From the NCBI GenBank assembly GCA_021502835.1, contig JAKFGP010000029.1, positions 1-39,232 on the forward strand: a stretch of 39,232 nucleotides of DNA, read 5' to 3'. Positions 1 through 9,183 of the stretch are shown here, in pieces. The first letter of the stretch is position 1; the number at the start of each line of letters is the position of its first letter. Source of the DNA: Streptomyces thinghirensis. GTDB lineage: Bacteria; Actinomycetota; Actinomycetia; Streptomycetales; Streptomycetaceae. The notes beneath the pieces were generated by a model, which worked only from the letters and a program-made list of their open reading frames with translations, was not told the DNA's origin and made no database searches. The position numbers and the translations under genes were made by a program.

Positions 1-239
1 CGGTACTTCGTTCAGTTATCCGTTGGGTGTTTAACCGCGGGCCAGGGTTTGTGCTAACCTTGTTTTCGCATTTATCGTGGCTGCTGCGCGTTTTTCGTGC
101 CGCTTCACTTTCGGTCTGGGCAGCGGCTACCGGCTGACGGGGCAGACACGGGCGTGGCTTAACAGCGGTGGCCCAACCTGGGCCTGGCGTTCTCGGCGGC
201 TGTGGTTTCCCGCTCGCGCTACATTCCCGGGTAGCTGCG

Positions 240-401
240 CACGGTGTCTGGCGTACACTTTGACCAACCGCTTCGCCGGCTGGGCGTCGGTGCCTGGGGC
301 ACGCCGCCGCCCCTGGGTTTGCGATTCTCGGCGCGGCGGCGTGGCTGCTGGCCTTCGGGGCGTACGCCGTCATCGTACCGGCGCGGCGCGGAGACAACTG
401 A
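240..401 (+). CDS. C-terminal fragment of an unidentified membrane protein
   Basis: Frame 3 ends at the TGA at 399-401 and encodes a clear hydrophobic helix (FAILGAAAWLLAFGAYAVIV) followed by a basic tail PARRGDN. This looks like the last membrane segment of an integral membrane protein, perhaps an ABC-2 type permease, lying upstream of a two-component pair as exporter permeases often do. The part before about position 318 switches frame and cannot be followed with confidence. The first 240 bases hold broken open frames and some lower-GC sequence, with nothing I can name. The family is a guess; only the terminal helix is directly visible. Confidence 0.25.
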
Positions 402-479
402 AGCGAGACGGACGGAAAAGCGGAAACGGAAAGGGGCCGATAGCGCGGCCCGGTGCGGGCGGCTGCGCGGGATATCGAC

Positions 480-1690
480 CCGCGCAGACGCAATGGCAGC
501 CGGCGCGAGCAGTCCACCGCCGGGCGCCGGCCGGCGACAGGCAGATCAGGCGCCGCCCACCGGCTTCCCTTGCTCCCTGCCTGGCTGCTGATGGGTCTGG
601 GCGGCCTCGCGAGGCGCATCTTCCGGGCCGGACCTCCAGCCCCTGGATCAGCGGGCTCGGCCTGCTCGTCTTCAACTCGCTCTACATCTACGTGGCCATG
701 CGCTCCTTCGACGAAGCGGCGGGACTCGCCGTCCACGCGGGCGGCCCTCGCCGTCATGGCCCTGCTGACCGTGCACCCGGACTGTCGCGCGCTGGCGTAC
801 GGGGGCAGCGCTGTTGTTCTTCCCGCTGCTCGGGCTGGCCTGGCGGGTGCGGCGCCTGCGTGGCCAGTGGCTGGGCCGGTGGGGCTTGGTCGCTGGCGGC
901 GCTGGCTAGTGCCGTGGCCGGTTTCAAGGACGGCTGGAACAGCCTCAGCATCGCCTACGGGACCTTCCGCAATGGAGCGATGGTGACGGCCGCGATCCTC
1001 GGTCTGTCCGGCGCGTACGGCCGCTAATTGCGCGCCGCCCGTGAGGAACTGGCCACCGCCGCGCGGTGGCGGAGGAGCGGCTGCGCTTCTCCCGCGACCT
1101 GACGATCTCGCTCGGGCACACCCTGTCGGTGATCGTGGTCAAGTCGGAGGCGGCCGCGGCGGTGGCGCCGCGCGACCGCGGACGCGGCGCTGACCCAGAT
1201 CACGGACATCGAGTCGGTGGGCCGCCAGGCGCTGACCGAGGTTCGCGAGGCGGTCACGGGCTACCGCGAGGGCAGCCTCGGCACCGAGCTGGACCGGGCC
1301 CGCTCGGCGCTGACCGCGGCGGACGTGGAGCCGGTGGTCCACCGCTCCGGCCCGCCGCTGCCGCCGCAGACCGAGGCACTGCTGGGATGGGTGGTGCGGG
1401 AGGCGGTCACCAACGTCGTGCGCACAGCGGGGCGAGCCGCTGCGAGATCGCGGTGACGGGCGGCACGGAACGGGTCCGGCTGACGGTCACGGACAACGGC
1501 ACGGGCGGCGACGGCCCCGCCCAGGGGCCGGGCACGGGCCTGACCGGCCTGACGGAACGCCTGGCCTCGGCCGGGGGCTCGCTGAGCGCGGGCGCGGAGG
1601 CCCGGGGCGGCTTCGCGGTGACGGCGGAACTGCCGGTCGCTGAGCAGAGGGCCCGTGCCGGTGGGCGTGGTGAGGGCGCCGCGCATAGCG
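480..1690 (+). CDS. Sensor histidine kinase, DesK/NarX type (frameshifted)
   Basis: Membrane sensor kinase of the HisKA_3 class that would phosphorylate the response regulator encoded next. The N-terminal half (about 540-1026) holds several hydrophobic segments, for example [19 protein letters not shown] and [16 protein letters not shown]. The dimerisation region follows at 1066-1150 (RLRFSRDL then [14 protein letters not shown]), then a helical stretch ending [16 protein letters not shown]. The HATPase domain shows the N-box [11 protein letters not shown], a D-box VTDNGTG and a G-rich [11 protein letters not shown]. At least four frame changes occur (near 640, 1165, 1425 and inside the H-box). 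The expected H-box RDLHDLLGH reads RDLTISLGH because of two compensating indels, so the phospho-accepting histidine is missing as sequenced. Start and stop are uncertain. Confidence 0.75.
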
Positions 1691-1734
1691 GAGCGCGCCC
1701 GGGCCCGCTGTGCCGGCGCCCCCCATCTGGCCCC

Positions 1735-2367
1735 GTGACCGACGAGACCCCCGCGCCCGTCCCATCCGTGTCCTCCTCGCCGAGGACCAGGGCATGATGC
1801 GCGGGGCGCTCGCGCTGCTGCTCGGGATGGAGGACGACATCGAGGTGGTGGCGCAGGTGGCGGCCGGGGACGAGATCGTCGGCGCCGCGCTCGCGCACCG
1901 TCCGGACGTCGCCCTCCTGGACATCGAGCTGCCGGTCACGAGCGGCCTGGACGCCGCCGCCGAGCTGCAGTGAGCGGGCGCCCGGCTGCCTGGTGCTGAT
2001 CCTGACCACCTTCGGCCGCCCCGGGTACCTCCGGCGGGCCATGGGGTCGGCGCCGCCGGTTTCCTGGTGAAGGACGGCCCAGTGGAGGAGCTGGCCGGCA
2101 CGATCCGCCGGGTGCTGGACGGCGAGACGGTCGTCGACCCCGCGCTCGCCGCCGCCGCGCTCAGTGCGGGCCCCAGCCCGCTCACCGCCCGTGAGTGCGA
2201 CGTGCTCAGGGCCTCCGCGGACGGCGCTACCGTCGCGGACATCGCCGCGGCCCTGCACCTCTCTGAGTCCACGGTCCGCAACTACCTCTCGGCGGCCATC
2301 GGCAAGACCGCCACCCGCAACCGCACGGAGGCGCTCCAGAGGCACGGCGGCGAGGGGGTGGCTCTGA
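1735..2367 (+). CDS. NarL/LuxR-family response regulator (frameshifted)
   Basis: DNA-binding partner of the upstream kinase. The GTG at 1735 gives VTDETPAPVP, followed after a one-base deletion near 1768 by IRVLLAEDQGMMRGALALLL. The receiver domain has the acidic pair (AED), the phospho-acceptor in VALLDIELP and the switch lysine in GFLVKDG. A frame change near 1972 interrupts it between the fourth helix and LILTTFGRPGYL. The C-terminal LuxR helix-turn-helix reads LTARECDVLRASADGATVAD, then IAAALHLSESTVRNYLSAAI. A last shift near 2339 restores the usual short ending ...ARGWL with TGA at 2365-2367. The intact length would be about 210 residues, normal for the family. Family assignment is firm; the target genes are unknown, though the divergently placed exporters downstream are candidates. 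Confidence 0.82.
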
Positions 2368-2421
2368 GCCGGCCGCCGACCGCCGCGTGCGTGCGTGCGG
2401 GGTGGATCGGGGCGGGCGCGG

Positions 2422-3879
2422 CTACCCCGTGGCCCGCGCTTCGTCCGCTCCCCCGCCGGCAGCCACACCCGCATCAGCACCGCCCCGGCGACCAGCACCG
2501 CTGCCGCCGTACGGAACACCAGCGCGCCCGTCCGTCAGCTCCTCCGGTCCGGCGCCCTCTCCCCGGCCCGGGCCGCCGCGATCGTCGACATCACGGCGAG
2601 TCCCAGCGAACCGCCCATCGTCCGGGAAGTGTTGATCAGCCCGAGACCAGGTCCGGCGTCCCCGGCCGCCGCGCCGAGATGGCCAGCGACGCCAGCGGGG
2701 TCGCCGCCAGCCCCGCGCCCAGCATCATCAGTACCCCGGGAATCATGATCGCGGTCACGTACCCGCCGTCCGCGGTCATCGTCGACTGCCAGCCGAAGCC
2801 GACGGCCGCCACGAGCGTGCCCAGCACGGCCACGTTCCGCGCCCCGATCACCGGCATGAACCGCGGCGCCGCCTTCGAACCGAGTACGACCGCGAGCGAG
2901 CTGGGCACGAGGGCGAGACCGGCCTCCAGCGGGGAGTAGCCCAGCACGTTCTGCGCGTACAGCGTCATAGGAGAACCACATGGCGAACATCGACGAGCCG
3001 GACACCAGCATCGCCACGTTCGCCGACGCCACCGACCGCAGCCGCAGCAGCCCGAGCGGCATCAGCGGCGCCGCCGTCCGCGCCTCGACGAGCAGGAACA
3101 GCGCGAGCAGCGCGAGGCCGGCGAACAGCGGCACCAGCGTCGCCGTCGCGGCCCACCCCTCGGACTCGGTCTGCGGATGCCGTAGGCCAGGGTGGCCAGG
3201 CCGGCGGTGACCAGGAGCGCGCCGGGCAGGTCCAGGCGCCGTCGTTCACCGGCCCGGCTCTCGGTCAGCCACAGCACGGCGCCGGCCAGCACCACCGCGC
3301 CCACCGGCACGTTGATCAGCAGCACCCAGCGCCACGACAGCCCGTCCACCAGGACGCCGCCCACCAGGCCGCCCGCGGCGCGCTGCCGCCCGCGCCCACG
3401 GCGGTCCAGGTCGCGATCGCCCGGGCCCGCGCCGCGCCCTCCGGCACCGCCGCGGTCAGGGATCGTCAGCGTCGAGGGCGCGAGTACCGCCGGCTCCCAG
3501 TCCCTGTACGGCCCGCGCGGCCAGCGGCTGCCAGCCCCTCCTGGGCGAGTCCGCCGCCCAGCGAGAGGCGCAGCGTGAACAGTCCGAGCCCGACCAGGAA
3601 CATCCGCTTGCGCCCGCACAGGTCACCGGCCCGCCCGGCCGAGCAGCATGAAGCCCGCGAAGGCGATGGCGTAGGCGTTGACCACCCACTGGAGTCCCTA
3701 CGCGCTCAGTCCGAGGTCGGCCCGCATCGACGGCAGGGCGACGTTGACGACGGACACGTCGAGTACGACGAGGAACTGTCCGGCGCACGCGAGCGCCACG
3801 ACCAGCCAGGTGGGTGGCGTGCGGCGCGGGGATATTCGGGCGGTGTGGTGGTGCCGGTGGCTTCGAGCATGGGTGTCAT
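2422..3879 (-). CDS. MFS drug exporter, DHA2 (EmrB/QacA) type (frameshifted)
   Basis: Proton-driven multidrug exporter with about 14 membrane helices. The start is ATG at 3879 (MTPMLEATG); a second ATG three codons on is possible. Motif C-like DVSVVNVALP of helix 1 is recoverable near 3770, and a loop-2-3 region GGRAGDLCGRKRMFLVGLGL near 3620. Later segments are SWRWVLLINVPVGAVVLAGA (about 3300), NVAMLVSGSSMFAMWF, YAQNVLGYSPLEAGLALVPS (about 2930) and the last helices ending RVWLPAGER near 2450. The reading frame changes at least six times. The most likely stop is the TAG (complement 2422-2424), reached after one more shift. It converges on the response regulator gene, 54 bases away. Substrate is unknown. 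Confidence 0.78.
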
Positions 3880-4137
3880 GGTCTCAACCCGGAAGCGCCC
3901 CTTGCATCGGCATTTGGTCCCCGGACGGTCCCTAGGTCTCCGGTCCCTGATTCCCGGTCTCGGATCTCGGTCCCTGGGTCCAGCCGTCCGGCCGTCTCCC
4001 AAGGAAAGGTCAAGAATTCGTTAGGGGCCCGAAACAACGGAATAGTTGCCCCGGCGCACGAGGTTCAGCCTGCACACACCTCGCATCGCACATCCGCACC
4101 GCATTCGCCGGCTCCCCGGCCTGGAGGCCCTCACCCC
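3880..4137. promoter_or_regulatory. Divergent intergenic region between two MFS genes
   Basis: This 258-base spacer must hold the promoters of both divergent exporters. Positions 3918-3982 contain a degenerate run of short GGTCYC/GGTCCC-like units, repeated about seven times at 6-12 base intervals. A less GC-rich stretch at about 4001-4045, with GAATTC and GGAATAGTTG, is a plausible promoter for the plus-strand gene. A good ribosome binding site GGAGG lies at 4123-4127, ten bases before the ATG at 4138. I see no clear TetR-type palindrome and no regulator gene here. Confidence 0.35.
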
Positions 4138-5923
4138 ATGTCCCACACGACGACCGACGAGCCCGCCCGGAAAGCGAGCGGGACCACCGTCCCGGTGCTC
4201 GCCTTCGCGGGCATCGTCGTCGCGGTGATGCAGACCCTGCTCGTCCCGGTCATCAAGGATCTGCCGAAACTCCTGGACACCACTCCCGGCAACGCCACCT
4301 GGGTACTGACCTCGACCCTCCTGTCCGGAGCCGTCGCCACGCCGATCATGGGCCGGCTCGGCGACCTCTTCGGCAAGCGCCGCATGCTGATCGCCAGCCT
4401 GTCGGTGATGGTGGTGGGCGCGCTGGTCAGCGCGTTCACCGACGCCCTGCTCCCGATGATCGTCGGCCGTACCCTCCAGGGCTTCGCGATGGGCGCGATA
4501 CCCCTCGGCATCGGCCTGATGCGCGACATGCTGCCCCGCGAGCGGCTCGGCTCGGCGATGGCCCTGATGAGTTCCTCGATCGGCGTCGGCGGCGGCCTGG
4601 CGCTGCCCGCCGCGGCCCTGGTCGCGCAGCACACCGACTGGCACGCCCTGTTCTACGGCGCCGCCGGCCTCGGTGTCCTCGCCATCGCCCTGACCCTGCT
4701 GGTCGTACCGGAGTCCCCGCTGCGCGCCAGGGGCTCCTTCGACCTGCCGGGCGCGCTCGGGCTGGCGGCCGGCCTGGTCCTCTTCCTCCTGCCGATCACC
4801 AAGGGCAGCGACTGGGGCTGGTCGTCGCCCACCACGCTCGGACTGTTCGCCGCCGCCGTCGTGGTGCTGCTCCTGTGGGGCCTGATGGAGCTGCGCGTCA
4901 AGGCTCCGCTGGTCGACCTGCGCACCACGGCCCGCCGCGAGGTGCTGCTCACCAACCTCGCCTCGATCATGGTCGGCGTCTCCTTCTACGTCATCTCGCT
5001 CGTCCTGCCGCAGCTCCTCCAGCTGCCCTCGGAGACCGGCTACGGCCTCGGTCAGTCGATGGTCGTCGCGGGCCTGTGCGTGGCCCCGCTGGGCCTGACG
5101 ATGATGTTCACCGCGCCGGTGTACGCACGCCTGTCCGCCCGCTACGGCCCAGCGCACCACACTGATCCTCGGCCTGGTGATCATCGGGATCGGCTACGCC
5201 GGCGGCCTCGGCCTGATGAGCGCCGCCTGGCAGACCGTCGTCACCTCGGTGCTGATCGGCGCGGGCATCGGCCTCGCCTACTCCTCGCTGCCCGCGCTGA
5301 TCATCGGCGCGGTCCCGGCCTCGGAGACGGGGGCGGCCAACGGCCTCAACACCCTGATGCGGTCCATCGGTACGTCGGTGTCGAGCGCCGTCATCGGCAT
5401 GGTGCTCGCCAACTCCGCGAACGACGTCGGCGGTGTCGCCGTCCCCACGATGCAGGGCTTCCGCGTCTCCTTCCTGATCGCGACCGCCGCGGTCGCCGTC
5501 GGCCTGGCGCTGGCCTTCTTCCTCCCCCGCCGCCGCCCGGCGACGACCACCCAGCTGCGCGCGAGCAGCGAGGAGGACGCGAACCTGGCCCGCGCCGAGC
5601 GGCGCACTGGCCGGGGAGGGCGTGACCGGGGAGGGCGTGGCCGGTGTGGCGCCGCGCGGTTTCGCGGCCGGGTGCTGGCCGCCGACGGGGCACCCGTCGC
5701 CCGTGCCAAGGTCACGCTGATCGACCGGCACGGCCGCCAGGCGGGCGCGACCCTCTCCGCCGGCGACGGCAGCTACACCCTCGCCGTTCCCGCCGAGGGC
5801 GCGTACGTCCTGGCCGCCCGTGCCGCCGGACACGGCCCGCTCGCCCACTCGGCCACCCACACCGGCGGCGACCACCCGGTCGACCTGGACCTGGCCCTGC
5901 CGGGCGAGACGGTCTCCGCCTGA
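4138..5923 (+). CDS. MFS drug exporter fused to a C-terminal carboxypeptidase-regulatory-like domain
   Basis: DHA2-type exporter of about 595 residues. It starts at the ATG with GGAGG ten bases upstream. Helix 1 begins VPVLAFAGIVVAVMQTLLVP; motif A is GRLGDLFGKRRM; the antiporter motif-C region is SSSIGVGGGLALPAAALVA. One base is missing near 5148, where the chain passes from SARYGP to TLILGLVIIGIGYAGG. Helices then continue to ALAFFLPRRR at about residue 465. After a basic, glycine-rich linker (ARAERRTGRGGRDRGGRG) comes an added domain of about 80 residues: FRGRVLAADGAPVARAKVTL, then DGSYTLAVPAEGAYVLAARA, ending ETVSA. That pattern is typical of CarboxypepD_reg/Cna-B-like beta sandwiches. 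With 14 helices the C-terminus would be cytoplasmic, so the role of the domain is unclear. Drug efflux is inferred from family only. Confidence 0.85.
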
Positions 5924-5997
5924 CCCGTACCGTCCCAACTCCCGCACCCCTGTCGCACCGCGCGGCGGGGGTGCGGCAGCATGGGGCGCCGGCACAC

Positions 5998-6034
5998 CGG
6001 CACCACCTGCACCACCTGCACCACCTGCACCACC
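5998..6034 (+). repeat. Nine-base tandem repeat in the leader of the methyltransferase
   Basis: The 9-mer CACCACCTG is repeated three full times plus a partial copy (6001-6033), 30-60 bases before the ATG at 6066. A ribosome binding site GAAAGGA lies at 6052-6058. Such short repeats are prone to copy-number change, so the leader length may vary between strains. Confidence 0.7.
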
Positions 6035-6065
6035 GACGCACCCGCACCACCGAAAGGACCCCCGC

Positions 6066-6716
6066 ATGTCCGCGGCACCCGCCCCCGACATCCTCGCCGC
6101 CTTCGAAGCCGCGAAGGGGTTCATGCCCGCGCACGAGGGCCTCGCCCTGTACGCGGCGGCCGTGGAGGCCGGCGGGCTCGGACTGCCGCTGCTGGAGGTC
6201 GGCACCTACTGCGGGCGCTCCACGGTCCTGCTCGCCGACGCGGCCCGCCGGGCCGGGGTGACCGCGCTCACCGTCGACCACCACCGGGGCAGCGAGGAGC
6301 AGCAGCCGGGCTGGGAGTACCACGACCCGGAGACGGTCGACCCGGAGCTGGGCGTGATGGACACCCTGCCCACCTTCCGCCGCACCCTCCACCGGACCGG
6401 CCTGGAGGAGCACGTGGTGGCCCTCGTCGGCCGCTCGCCCCGGGTCGCGTCGGTCTGGAACGCGCCCCTCGGCCTCGTCTTCGTCGACGGCGGCCACACC
6501 GACGAGCACGCGAACGCCGACTACGAGGGCTGGGCACCGCACGTGGCCGACGGCGGCCTGCTGGTCATCCACGACGTCTTTCCGGACCCGGCCGACGAGT
6601 TCACCGGCCAGGCCCCGTACCGCGTCTACCTCCGGGCCCTCGCGTCCGGCGCGTTCACCGAGGTCTCCGTGACCGACTCGCTGCGCGTCCTGCGGCGAAC
6701 GGGCGCGGGGATCTGA
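6066..6716 (+). CDS. Class I SAM-dependent methyltransferase (Methyltransf_24-like)
   Basis: Cytoplasmic protein of 216 residues, one of the few genes here with an uninterrupted frame. The SAM-binding Rossmann motif I is LLEVGTYCGRSTVLLADAAR (about residues 41-60). The acidic end of strand beta-2 is ALTVDHHRGSEE and motif IV is LGLVFVDGGHTDEHANADYE (about residues 137-156). A strand GGLLVIHDVFPDP follows. This VDGGH...Y layout matches methyltransferases often found in glycan or small-molecule tailoring. The start is chosen from GAAAGGA seven bases upstream. The substrate cannot be read from sequence or neighbours, and the flanking genes do not obviously form one operon. Confidence 0.85.
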   Translation: MSAAPAPDILAAFEAAKGFMPAHEGLALYAAAVEAGGLGLPLLEVGTYCGRSTVLLADAARRAGVTALTVDHHRGSEEQQPGWEYHDPETVDPELGVMDTLPTFRRTLHRTGLEEHVVALVGRSPRVASVWNAPLGLVFVDGGHTDEHANADYEGWAPHVADGGLLVIHDVFPDPADEFTGQAPYRVYLRALASGAFTEVSVTDSLRVLRRTGAGI

Positions 6717-6726
6717 GGGCGCGGTC

Positions 6727-6739
6727 TAGAGTCGCTGCG
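6727..6739 (+). promoter_or_regulatory. Candidate -10 box and leaderless start of the amidase gene
   Basis: TAGAGT at 6727-6732 resembles the actinobacterial -10 consensus TANNNT and ends six bases before the GTG at 6739. No Shine-Dalgarno sequence is visible between them. Together this suggests a leaderless transcript. No convincing -35 box is seen, which is common in this group. Confidence 0.4.
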
Positions 6740-7741
6740 TGTCGTACACAGGCCCGGACTCCGATCCTCCCCAGCCCCGCCGTTCCCCGCTGCGCCGCCC
6801 GCTGACCGTGGCGATCGCCGCGCTCGTGCCCGGGGCACTGCTCGGGGTGGGGGGTGTACGCGGCGGTCGGCGGCTCGGACGACGGCGGCAGCGGGGGGCG
6901 GGAGCGGCGCGGACCGCGCGGGCGGCGTGCGGACGTCGCAGGCGCCGTCCTCCAGTGGTCCCGCGTCCCCCACCGACGACGCCAAGAGGCGCACGGGCAC
7001 CTCCCCTCGGCGACCACGGCCAAGCCCTCCCCCTCGAACTCGAAGTCCGCACCCCCGCGGCGTCCGGTCCCCCTCAAGGGCAAGGTCGTCGTCATCGACC
7101 CGGGCCACAACCCGGGCAACTTCCAGCACGCCTCCGAGATCAATCGCAAGGTGAACGTCGGCACACACTTGAAGGAGTGCGACACGACGGGCACGGCCAC
7201 CAACGCGGGCTGGCCCGAGGCGAAGTTCACCCTGGACGTGGCCCACCGGCTGCGCACGCTCCTGGAGGAGCAGGGCGCCACGGTGAAAGCTGACACAGGA
7301 CGACGACCGTTCGTACGGGCCGTGCGTGGACGAGCGGGCCCGGATCGGCAACGAGGCGGAGGCCGACGCCGCGATCTCGATCCACGCCGACGGATCGGGC
7401 ACCGGCAACCGCGGCTTCCACGTGATCCTGCCGGGGTCGGTGCGGGAGGGCGAGGCCGACACCCGTGCCATCGTCGGCCCGTCCGCCGAACTGGGGCAGC
7501 GCGTCGCGGGCAACTTCGTGCGCGCCACGGGCAGCGCGCCCTCCAACTACGTAGGTGGCGGCACCGGTCTCGTCACGCGCACGGACCTGGGCGGTCTCAA
7601 TCTGTCAACGGTTCCCAAGGTGTTCATCGAGTGCGGCAACATGCGCGATAGCAGGACGCGGCGCTGCTGACCAGTGGTGCCTGGCGGCAGAAAGCGGCGC
7701 AAGGGATGTCTGATGGAATCGTGAGTTTCCTGCGCGGGTAG
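6739..7741 (+). CDS. N-acetylmuramoyl-L-alanine amidase, Amidase_3 (frameshifted)
   Basis: Zinc amidase that cleaves the bond between muramic acid and the peptide stem of peptidoglycan. The GTG at 6739 gives MSYTGPDSDPPQPRRSPLRR and a hydrophobic membrane/signal segment (PLTVAIAALVPGALLGVG). A frame change near 6850 leads into a disordered linker. The catalytic domain starts at about 7074 with KGKVVVIDPGHNPGN (first zinc histidine) and continues with the glutamate in NAGWPEAKFTLDVAHRL. After a second shift near 7290 come AISIHADGSGTGNRG (second histidine) and KVFIECGNMRDS (catalytic glutamate). A third shift near 7653 gives the tail QKAAQGMSDGIVSFLRG and stop TAG at 7739-7741. All expected active-site residues are present across the frames, so the enzyme is probably functional in the real organism. 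Confidence 0.85.
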
Positions 7742-7779
7742 CGATCAGCGCGCGGATCCCTGCGGACAGCCCCGACGTG

Positions 7780-7804
7780 CGGACGATAGTGTCGTCCGTA
7801 CGAT
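7780..7804 (+). promoter_or_regulatory. Inverted repeat next to a -10-like box
   Basis: A perfect 7-base inverted repeat CGGACGA / TCGTCCG (7780-7786 and 7792-7798, loop TAGTG) is followed directly by TACGAT (7799-7804), a good -10 candidate for the gene at 7900. The position suits a repressor operator overlapping a promoter. A ribosome binding site AAGGA is at 7887-7891. Confidence 0.4.
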
Positions 7805-7899
7805 GAGGGGCCACCCCCGCGCTTCACTCCGGAACCTGACGGCGACATGGTGACAGCGACGCCTCTACTGACGACGAGACGACCTACGAAGGACCTGAA

Positions 7900-8759
7900 G
7901 TGAATATCCGCTCCCTCACTCGAGGCGACGGCGTGGTGATCGGAGCAGCGGTGTTGCTGTTGATCGCGTCGTTCCTCGACATCTACTCGTTCGACGGCGC
8001 ACCGGACGACGCCGAAATCCCCAGCCTGTGGGGGCAGTGGGCCGGTCGTGCTCGGTGTGGTCCTGGCGGGCATCATCGGCGCGGCGCTCGTCGTCGTGGC
8101 CCGCGCTCTGCCGCAGCCCAAGAGGTGGCGGGCCTCGACCTCGGCCAGTTCGGCGTCGCGTTCACGGTCTTCGCCGCCTGGAGCGCGCTCGGCAACATCT
8201 TCGACCCCGCCGGCGCCTTCGACGGCGACGGGGGTCTGACCAACGACCTCGGTGCGGGTATCGGCCTGATCCTCGCGCTCGTCGCCACGCTCGTCATGGC
8301 CGCCGCGGCTATCGCCACCCCGCTGGTCCCGGCCCTCAAGGGCTCCCTGATCCCGGCCGCCCGTCCGGCCGCTCCGCAGCCCTACGGCGGCCAGCCCCAG
8401 GGTGGTTACGGCTACCCGGGCGCCCAGCAGCCGCGTACGGCGGCCAGCCGGGGCAGCCCGGCCCCGGTCAGCCGGGTCCGTCCTTCGGCGGCCAGCCGCA
8501 GCCGGGTCAGCCGCAGCCGCAGGCCCCGCAGCCGCAGCAGGCGCAGGCTCAGCCGGCCGGTGACTTCTCGCCGTTCTGGTTCGCCGTGCCGGTGCCGCGT
8601 CCGCTGTTCGCGGAGGACGGCTCCCCCACGCCCATCGCCGAGCTGGCGCCGGGCACCTGGTACCTGGCCGTCGAACAGCGCGGCGCCAACCTGGTCGCCC
8701 AGACGCAGGACGGCCGCCGCGGCGTACTGCAGGACACCTCGGGCATCCAGCGCGGCTGA
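7900..8759 (+). CDS. Conserved membrane protein with Pro/Gln-rich linker (frameshifted)
   Basis: I do not recognise a named family. The GTG start at 7900 follows AAGGA by eight bases. The N-terminal part has about four membrane helices: GVVIGAAVLLLIASFLDIYS, VVLGVVLAGIIGAALVVVAR (after a shift near 8040), FGVAFTVFAAWSALGNIFD and GAGIGLILALVATLVMAAAA. A repetitive cytoplasmic-type linker rich in GQPQ, PGQP and QPQ units spans about 8380-8565. It ends in a compact domain beginning DFSPFWFAVPVPRPLFAEDG and ending GVLQDTSGIQRG. That last domain looks like a small conserved module placed on linkers in actinobacterial membrane proteins. Frame changes are near 8040, 8130 and 8435. Function unknown. 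Confidence 0.7.
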
Positions 8760-8782
8760 CCCGCCCGCACGTTCCACGTCAA

Positions 8783-8820
8783 CGGCCCCTCGCCCACCGG
8801 AAGTTCCGGGCGAGGGGCCG
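8783..8820 (+). terminator. Strong hairpin, probable transcription terminator
   Basis: A perfect 13-base stem (8783-8795 with 8808-8820, CGGCCCCTCGCCC and its complement) encloses a 12-base loop, starting 24 bases after the stop of the preceding membrane protein gene. There is no T tract, as is usual in streptomycetes. Confidence 0.8.
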
Positions 8821-8879
8821 TCGGCATACGCCGGGCCGGCCGCAGGTTTCAAACACACATCCGGGGCCAGACGGAAGTC

Positions 8880-9170
8880 ATGTCCCCTAGAAGTCGCAGC
8901 GGATCCAGCGCCGGGACGGCCATCGCGGTGATCGCGGACATCATGGCCGTCATCCTCGGACTGTGGATCCTGATGTACCTGTTGGACGCGAACCGGGCCA
9001 ACGACCTGGTGCAGTTCGTCCATGAGGTGGCCAACGTGCTCGCCGGCTGGTCACGTGACCTGTTCACCTTCGACGAGGCCTGGGCCCGGGTCGTCGCCGG
9101 CTACGGACTGGCAGCGGTCGTCTACCTGTTCATCGGCCACGCCATCGCCAACCGCCTCGGCCGACGTTGA
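8880..9170 (+). CDS. Small two-helix membrane protein
   Basis: 96 residues, uninterrupted. Two hydrophobic helices are visible: TAIAVIADIMAVILGLWILM (about residues 13-32) and VVAGYGLAAVVYLFIGHAIA (about residues 71-90), with an amphipathic, aromatic stretch between them (FVHEVANVLAGWSRDLFTFD). The C-terminus is basic (NRLGRR). It resembles small conserved hypothetical membrane proteins of actinobacteria but I cannot name a function. It ends 13 bases from the end of the convergent minus-strand operon. Confidence 0.75.
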   Translation: MSPRSRSGSSAGTAIAVIADIMAVILGLWILMYLLDANRANDLVQFVHEVANVLAGWSRDLFTFDEAWARVVAGYGLAAVVYLFIGHAIANRLGRR

Positions 9171-9183
9171 CGCCTCCCGGCGG

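Noticed and set aside
77..1027. One long open frame covering the first kilobase
   Set aside because: It crosses a visible membrane-protein end and the kinase N-terminus in the wrong frames. Only short segments of it agree with protein-like hydrophobic pattern; the rest is GC-driven open frame.
1261..2519. Long minus-strand open frames opposite the kinase and response regulator
   Set aside because: They are antisense to HATPase, receiver and LuxR domains that are clearly readable on the plus strand, and their sequence is Arg/Pro/Ala-rich without motif. Only the first residues near 2519-2430 are real, as the end of the MFS gene.
4021..5184. 387-residue minus-strand frame opposite the second MFS gene
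   Set aside because: Composition is dominated by H, Q, R, G and D, the shadow expected opposite a hydrophobic transporter. No start signal or similarity.
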